Of a stretch of DNA of 9,462 bases, positions 5,672 through 9,462 are shown piece after piece. Location: the NCBI GenBank assembly GCA_035623255.1, contig DASPTU010000079.1, forward strand, positions 1 to 9,462. Reading direction: 5' to 3'. The stretch is from JAFAGX01 sp035623255. GTDB taxonomy: Bacteria; Acidobacteriota; Terriglobia; Terriglobales; Acidobacteriaceae. Position numbers and translations under genes: made by a program. Under the pieces are notes generated by a model. It was not told the origin of the DNA. It saw only the letters and a program-made list of their open reading frames with translations, and ran no database searches. The number at the start of each line of letters is the position of its first letter. Positions within the stretch are counted from its first letter, which is position 1.

Positions 5672-8600
5672 TTAGAATCTCAGCCTTAGCGCGAATTCAA
5701 TCACCCGCGGCGAACCCAAGGCGAAGACGCCTGATCCCAGCCCGAGACGATTCGTGTTGGGTTGCTGTCCCGAAGTGCCGTTTACCGAACCCACCGTTCC
5801 GCTCAGTGAGCCGCTTAGCGGATTGTTGGGCCCGTCGAAATTTGCGAAGTTCATCAGATTGAAGAACGAGACCCCTGGCTCGATTTCAACCACTTCCCTG
5901 AATTTGTAAATCCAGTTCAGGCTGAAATCGAAGGCCTTCAACCAAGCCATGTTTGCTTCATTCGGAGGCGCCAGAGGGACCGTCTGCTGTACGCCACCGA
6001 GTTGCTGGAGTTGGCCCAAGGTAAACAGGCCATTGTTGATCAAAGTTTGACCGGCGGGCGTCGGTTGGTTGGCGAAGTTCTGGTTGTAATTCTGGATGAC
6101 ACTGTTGATGTTGCTCGCGGTTACCCCCCGCCCAAATGAACCCAGGTTCGTGCCCGGCAGAACATCCCCAGCCCCTCCGTTGGAGGCGAAACTGCCGTCG
6201 CCAGTACCGTCTCCGGTCACATCGGTGACAAAGATCCCGCCCGGATTTCCAGAAGGGGACAGAGTCAATGTAACTGGCAGGGGGCTATAAAAGTGACCAA
6301 TCACACCCAAGCGGAAGGAATACGGTATATCCATCGTTCCGCCGAAAGAGATCTGGTGCCTCCGGTCAAGCCCGTTCGGACCGATATAGTGCAACGGGTT
6401 ATTGAAGTCGGTGGCAATGGTGATGAAGTCATTGTCAGTCGCGGGCGCCACATACTTTGAGAATGAATATGCGACCTGCACATTCATCGCGCGAATGTGC
6501 TTGAACGGATTCTGCACATCCTGCCTTAAAGAGAATTGCAGCCCGTTGTATACCGCTCGTCCGCTCGGAAACAGCATCTGGTTAGTCCCAAGATTCGGAT
6601 TAATACCGGGGAAAGCGGCCGTTGGACAAGGGCTGCCACCGCAAAGCGAGTAGCCGGAATCGAGCCCATTGGCAGCGAAGTCGGCGATCGTCGCACTGCC
6701 CCCGCCCGGATGCAGGCCAGGACATGAGTTGATGGCAGCCGAGATTGTGCCGACACCGCATCCCGTCAGTGTCGCGGCAATCGCAGCCTGGGCGTTGGCC
6801 AAATTCAAGTAGCGCGCATCTCCCACGTGGTTCGTATCGATGGCCAGCAGAGTGTGGGTTTCGATGTTGCGCAGGTAGTCCAGCGTAAAGACCGTTCCAC
6901 GGCGAACTTCGTGTTGCAGTCCAAAGTTCATCTGCACCGACCGCGGACTGACGTAATTGGGAGCAAACAAGTCTGTGCCTGTCGCATTAAGGCCGTCCGC
7001 CCCTGCATTGCCGATGAATGAAGGGTTGCTCGCGGGACCTGCCGCCACCGTTGCTGTCTGATACTGCGCCTGGTTTGCCACAATCTGTGCAGCTACGCTG
7101 CCGATCGGCTGTCCGCAGATTCCGCTCCAATCCTGGTTGATGGGTTTTTGGCCGCTACGAGCCGGAAGTGCGAAAATCCCCCCGGTGCCGTTCGAGCACA
7201 CGGATGGATTCGCCAGGAACAAGCCGGAGGGCAAACGCGCGGGCCGGTCAAAGAGCACGTTGTTCCACACTGCATTCTCATAGAAAAGCCCGAGGCCGCC
7301 ACGAAAGACCGTTTTTCCTTTGCGGCTTGGGTCCCACGCCACTCCCAACTGAGGAGCGAAATTCAGGTTCGGCTGATTCACGCGGTTGCCCAGTCCTGGA
7401 CCAAACTGATTCAGAACAGGAATCGGTCCAAGGTCGCTATCGGAACGCCACGTGTCGCGCACATACCGCACCCCATACGTGAGCGTGAGGTTAGGCTTCA
7501 CTTTCCACGCATCCCCGAAGTAGGCCGACAACCGGTTATCGGGCCCAAGGCCTCCAGCCGGAAATCCAAACGCCGGAATTTCCGAGGTGAATCCCTGGCC
7601 GTTTCCCAGCTGAACATTCGTGACGGGATAGTTGAGCGGATTCGCGGCGCCACCCGGGAAGCAAGGGCGCCCGCTGCCGCATGAGTTATTCGCAAATGCT
7701 TCAGTTTGCGCGTTGTCCGGCGCTCCCACTGCCGGAGCAAGCGCCAGGAAACCGGCAAAGCCTCCACCCCAGATGCGATTGAGACCTCCACCGTAGCGAA
7801 GAATGTGTGATCCCAGGGCCCTGCTGCCATCGTATTTGAACTGGTGGTCGGACTGATAGGTCTGCTGCGGCGCCAGATAATTCGGCCCTGAGCAAAAAAC
7901 GTCTGCACCCGCTGTCAAGCAATCCGGATCCGTGCCAATCGCAAGCTCGATGCCCGGCAACGGATCAAAAATGGTTGATCCGCGTACTGCGTCCACAATG
8001 CCGTTACGAAACTTGGTGTATCCAAAGCGGATGCTATGGGTGAACGGCCCTGTGTTGAAATCCAATCCCACCGCATGCGCTGGGGTGTGGTTCACATTCG
8101 CGAATGGTTGAAACGAATTGGGTATGTAGGGCAGAACACTTCTGTTCTGATCGTAGGAAAAGCGGTAGAACATCTTGTAGTTACTATTGATTTGCCAGTC
8201 AAGCCGCCCCACTCCCTCGGCTTCCCGAAAAGGTGCGTCAAAGCTACCCACCAGAGCCTGAAATGGTCCGCTGGGCAGAACTGGATCAAGTAGATCCTGC
8301 TTTGTGCGCTCCGCATCCAGAAAGAAGAACAACCGGTTCTTGATAATCGCGCCCCCGAAGTTTCCGCCATACTGGTTTCTTTGAAAGGGATTGTCGCTCG
8401 CCCCAGGCAGATTGGCGTCCAGCGACTGGTCGCGGAAATAATAATAGCCCTCACCGTGATAGCTGTTCGTGCCCGATTTGGTAGTCACATTGACTGAACC
8501 CGATGACGTCAACTCGGTCGACAAGTCCAGGGAGGACTGCTGAATTTGAAATTCCTGAATTGCTCCTTCCGGCACATTCTGCGTGGTCGTGCCCACAGTC

Positions 8601-9226
8601 TCGTCGCTGATATCCAAGCCATCTACCTCTATTCGCGCGGTGCGCCCGAAGCGTCCGCCGAATGAAATTGACGAAAAGCCGTTCTTAGTCGGATCGAAAT
8701 TTCCCCCATCCTGGATCTGCACGCCCGGTTCGAGCTGAGCGAGATCGAGGAAGTTGCGGCCGTTGATGGGCAGGTTCTCGATCTGTTCGCTGGTCAGCAC
8801 ACCCTCCACGGTGGCTTGCTCGGTGTTGACCTGAATTTCGGACCCCTGCACCTCGATCACCTGGCTTGCCTGTCCTACCTGCAGCTTCACATTGCCAGAC
8901 GCTGTCACACCGACCTGCACTGTGACTCCCAGTTCGGCGGTCTTGAACCCTTGGACTTCGATCCGCACGATGTAGTTGCCGGGAGTTAGCGCGCCGGAGG
9001 CATATGTCCCTGCCGAGGTTGTCGAGACATTGATCACACGGCCAGTTGATTTGTTAGTGATGCTTACTTTGGCGCCGGACACCATGGCGCCGGTTTGATC
9101 GGTTACCGTGCCTTGAACGCTGCCGGTAGAAATAGTGGTTTGAGCTGGCAAGTACGACGCTGCCAGTACGCCGACCAGCAGCATGAAAAATGTAATGCGT
9201 TTCAGAAGATACTGAATGGAGGACAT
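5672..9226 (-). CDS. TonB-dependent receptor with CarboxypepD-reg-like domain (Oar type)
   Basis: A complete 1184-residue outer-membrane receptor. Residues 1-29 are a signal peptide (LLKR, then a hydrophobic core TFFMLLVGVLAASYL, ending near PAQ). Residues 35-115 form a carboxypeptidase-regulatory-like domain, opening GSVQGTVTDQTGAMVSGAKV and closing on GNYIVRIEVQGF. The plug spans about 130-255, with LTSEQIENLPINGRNFLDL at 144-162, RIEVDGLDISDE and the SGSVNVTTKSGTNSYHG block. The remainder is a large beta barrel ending RVIEFALRLRF, whose final Phe is the outer-membrane assembly signal. Such receptors import large or bound substrates, often glycans or peptides, using TonB; the substrate here is unknown. 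The start ATG 9226 has AAAGGA 8 bases upstream. No SusD-like or hydrolase partner is adjacent. Confidence 0.93.
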   Translation of the reverse strand: MSSIQYLLKRITFFMLLVGVLAASYLPAQTTISTGSVQGTVTDQTGAMVSGAKVSITNKSTGRVINVSTTSAGTYASGALTPGNYIVRIEVQGFKTAELGVTVQVGVTASGNVKLQVGQASQVIEVQGSEIQVNTEQATVEGVLTSEQIENLPINGRNFLDLAQLEPGVQIQDGGNFDPTKNGFSSISFGGRFGRTARIEVDGLDISDETVGTTTQNVPEGAIQEFQIQQSSLDLSTELTSSGSVNVTTKSGTNSYHGEGYYYFRDQSLDANLPGASDNPFQRNQYGGNFGGAIIKNRLFFFLDAERTKQDLLDPVLPSGPFQALVGSFDAPFREAEGVGRLDWQINSNYKMFYRFSYDQNRSVLPYIPNSFQPFANVNHTPAHAVGLDFNTGPFTHSIRFGYTKFRNGIVDAVRGSTIFDPLPGIELAIGTDPDCLTAGADVFCSGPNYLAPQQTYQSDHQFKYDGSRALGSHILRYGGGLNRIWGGGFAGFLALAPAVGAPDNAQTEAFANNSCGSGRPCFPGGAANPLNYPVTNVQLGNGQGFTSEIPAFGFPAGGLGPDNRLSAYFGDAWKVKPNLTLTYGVRYVRDTWRSDSDLGPIPVLNQFGPGLGNRVNQPNLNFAPQLGVAWDPSRKGKTVFRGGLGLFYENAVWNNVLFDRPARLPSGLFLANPSVCSNGTGGIFALPARSGQKPINQDWSGICGQPIGSVAAQIVANQAQYQTATVAAGPASNPSFIGNAGADGLNATGTDLFAPNYVSPRSVQMNFGLQHEVRRGTVFTLDYLRNIETHTLLAIDTNHVGDARYLNLANAQAAIAATLTGCGVGTISAAINSCPGLHPGGGSATIADFAANGLDSGYSLCGGSPCPTAAFPGINPNLGTNQMLFPSGRAVYNGLQFSLRQDVQNPFKHIRAMNVQVAYSFSKYVAPATDNDFITIATDFNNPLHYIGPNGLDRRHQISFGGTMDIPYSFRLGVIGHFYSPLPVTLTLSPSGNPGGIFVTDVTGDGTGDGSFASNGGAGDVLPGTNLGSFGRGVTASNINSVIQNYNQNFANQPTPAGQTLINNGLFTLGQLQQLGGVQQTVPLAPPNEANMAWLKAFDFSLNWIYKFREVVEIEPGVSFFNLMNFANFDGPNNPLSGSLSGTVGSVNGTSGQQPNTNRLGLGSGVFALGSPRVIEFALRLRF

Positions 9227-9247
9227 TTCCTCGTTCCTTTAGGACGG

Positions 9248-9303
9248 GCTACTGCGTAGCATCCGGAGCAGTGTCAGCCATACAAAAATATCACGTTGTC
9301 AGC
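9248..9303. promoter_or_regulatory. Receptor upstream region with small repeats
   Basis: Within the 168-base gap upstream of the receptor, TGTCAGC occurs at 9272-9278 and again at 9297-9303, 25 bp apart, flanking an AT-rich core (ATACAAAAATATCA). The second copy also forms an inverted repeat with GCTGA (9309-9313). Nearer the start, GCTAC-TGC-GTAGC (9248-9260) is a small hairpin in the leader. The promoter probably lies here, but no -35/-10 pair at normal spacing is convincing: CTGACA matches a -35 but lacks a fitting -10. Confidence 0.3.
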
Positions 9304-9344
9304 TAAAGGCTGAAACACGACGAATGCTTGGCGCGCTGAAGCTG

Positions 9345-9376
9345 GAAAATAAAACGGGGAGCCTTGCGGCTCCCCG
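9345..9376 (-). terminator. Strong intrinsic terminator of the upstream barrel gene
   Basis: On the minus strand a perfect 9-base GC-rich stem (arms CGGGGAGCC and GGCTCCCCG, 9355-9376) is closed by a GCAA tetraloop and followed by TTTTATTTT (9354-9346). It lies 18 bases after the stop of the partial gene and insulates the 1184-residue receptor gene from it, so the two barrel genes are separate transcription units. Confidence 0.92.
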
Positions 9377-9394
9377 ATTGGCAGGCAAGCTCTA

Positions 9395-9462
9395 CTAGAA
9401 GTAAATCTTCGCCCCCAGTTGCACTACGCGGCCAGCGCCGTTCGTGGTGATCTGCCTTGTGC
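9395..9462 (-). CDS. C-terminus of another outer-membrane beta-barrel, probably TonB-dependent receptor (partial)
   Basis: Only the last 21 codons are inside the window. The frame reads through to the end GRVVQLGAKIYF followed by TAG, and a second TAG follows immediately in frame. The alternation of polar and hydrophobic residues and the final Phe are the hallmark of the last strand of an outer-membrane barrel. The ending resembles that of acidobacterial Oar-type TonB-dependent receptors and the neighbouring receptor supports this, but a different barrel family cannot be excluded. The gene continues beyond position 9462. The strong terminator starts 18 bases downstream. Confidence 0.75.
   Translation of the reverse strand, partial: TRQITTNGAGRVVQLGAKIYF

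Noticed and set aside
7148..7684. 178-codon plus-strand open frame opposite the receptor gene
   Set aside because: It lies wholly antisense to a clear TonB receptor, its protein is Arg/Pro-rich without recognisable domains, and it has the look of a shadow frame.
1..9462. Mobile element, CRISPR array, toxin-antitoxin or phage-defence system
   Set aside because: No transposase, recombinase, terminal repeats, regular spacer-repeat structure or known defence domains are visible on either strand.

Overview
The window looks like chromosomal DNA of an Acidobacteriota member (Terriglobia/Koribacter-like). The main reason is a 1184-residue TonB-dependent receptor with an N-terminal carboxypeptidase-regulatory-like domain (Oar type), followed upstream by the tail of what looks like a second one; such families are strongly expanded in that phylum. 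A divergent Hfq-like protein and a domain-permuted aconitase/isopropylmalate-dehydratase-type enzyme fit the same picture. This assignment is by protein style only. I see no transposase, integrase, phage gene, CRISPR array or defence island, and no gene-free stretch longer than about 300 bases.

Left part (1-480, plus strand): a tRNA-Arg(CCG) gene lacking only its first base, then a 209-base spacer with a textbook CRP/FNR-type palindrome (170-185), then a 64-residue TatA-type twin-arginine translocase subunit. Convergent to it lies a secreted NHL/SMP-30-like beta-propeller protein (577-1680, minus). Its start is moved inward to the ATG that has a perfect AGGAGG. Its upstream region holds three exact TGTCAA direct repeats spaced 11 bp apart, like a PhoB/OmpR-family operator.

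Middle part (1933-5645, minus strand): read in the direction of transcription, an Hfq-like Sm protein, an inositol-monophosphatase-family phosphatase, a single-chain aconitase-superfamily hydro-lyase with the swivel domain at its N-terminus, and a seven-iron-type ferredoxin. Phosphatase and hydro-lyase are 45 bases apart and probably co-transcribed. The ferredoxin has its own good extended -10 promoter. I do not see a single pathway joining all four.

Right part (5672-9462, minus strand): the large TonB-dependent receptor, a 168-base intergenic region with a strong intrinsic terminator and small repeats, and the last 21 codons of another outer-membrane beta-barrel gene. Hfq starts only 26 bases after the receptor stop, so its transcript either reads through from the receptor or starts inside that gene's 3' end.

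The most noteworthy items are the triple TGTCAA array, the CRP-like site, the permuted hydro-lyase with its altered Cys-Thr-Asn motif, and the Hfq homologue that keeps the Lys-His core but lacks the Gln and rim arginines of E. coli Hfq. Nothing in the window amounts to a convincing new multi-gene system.
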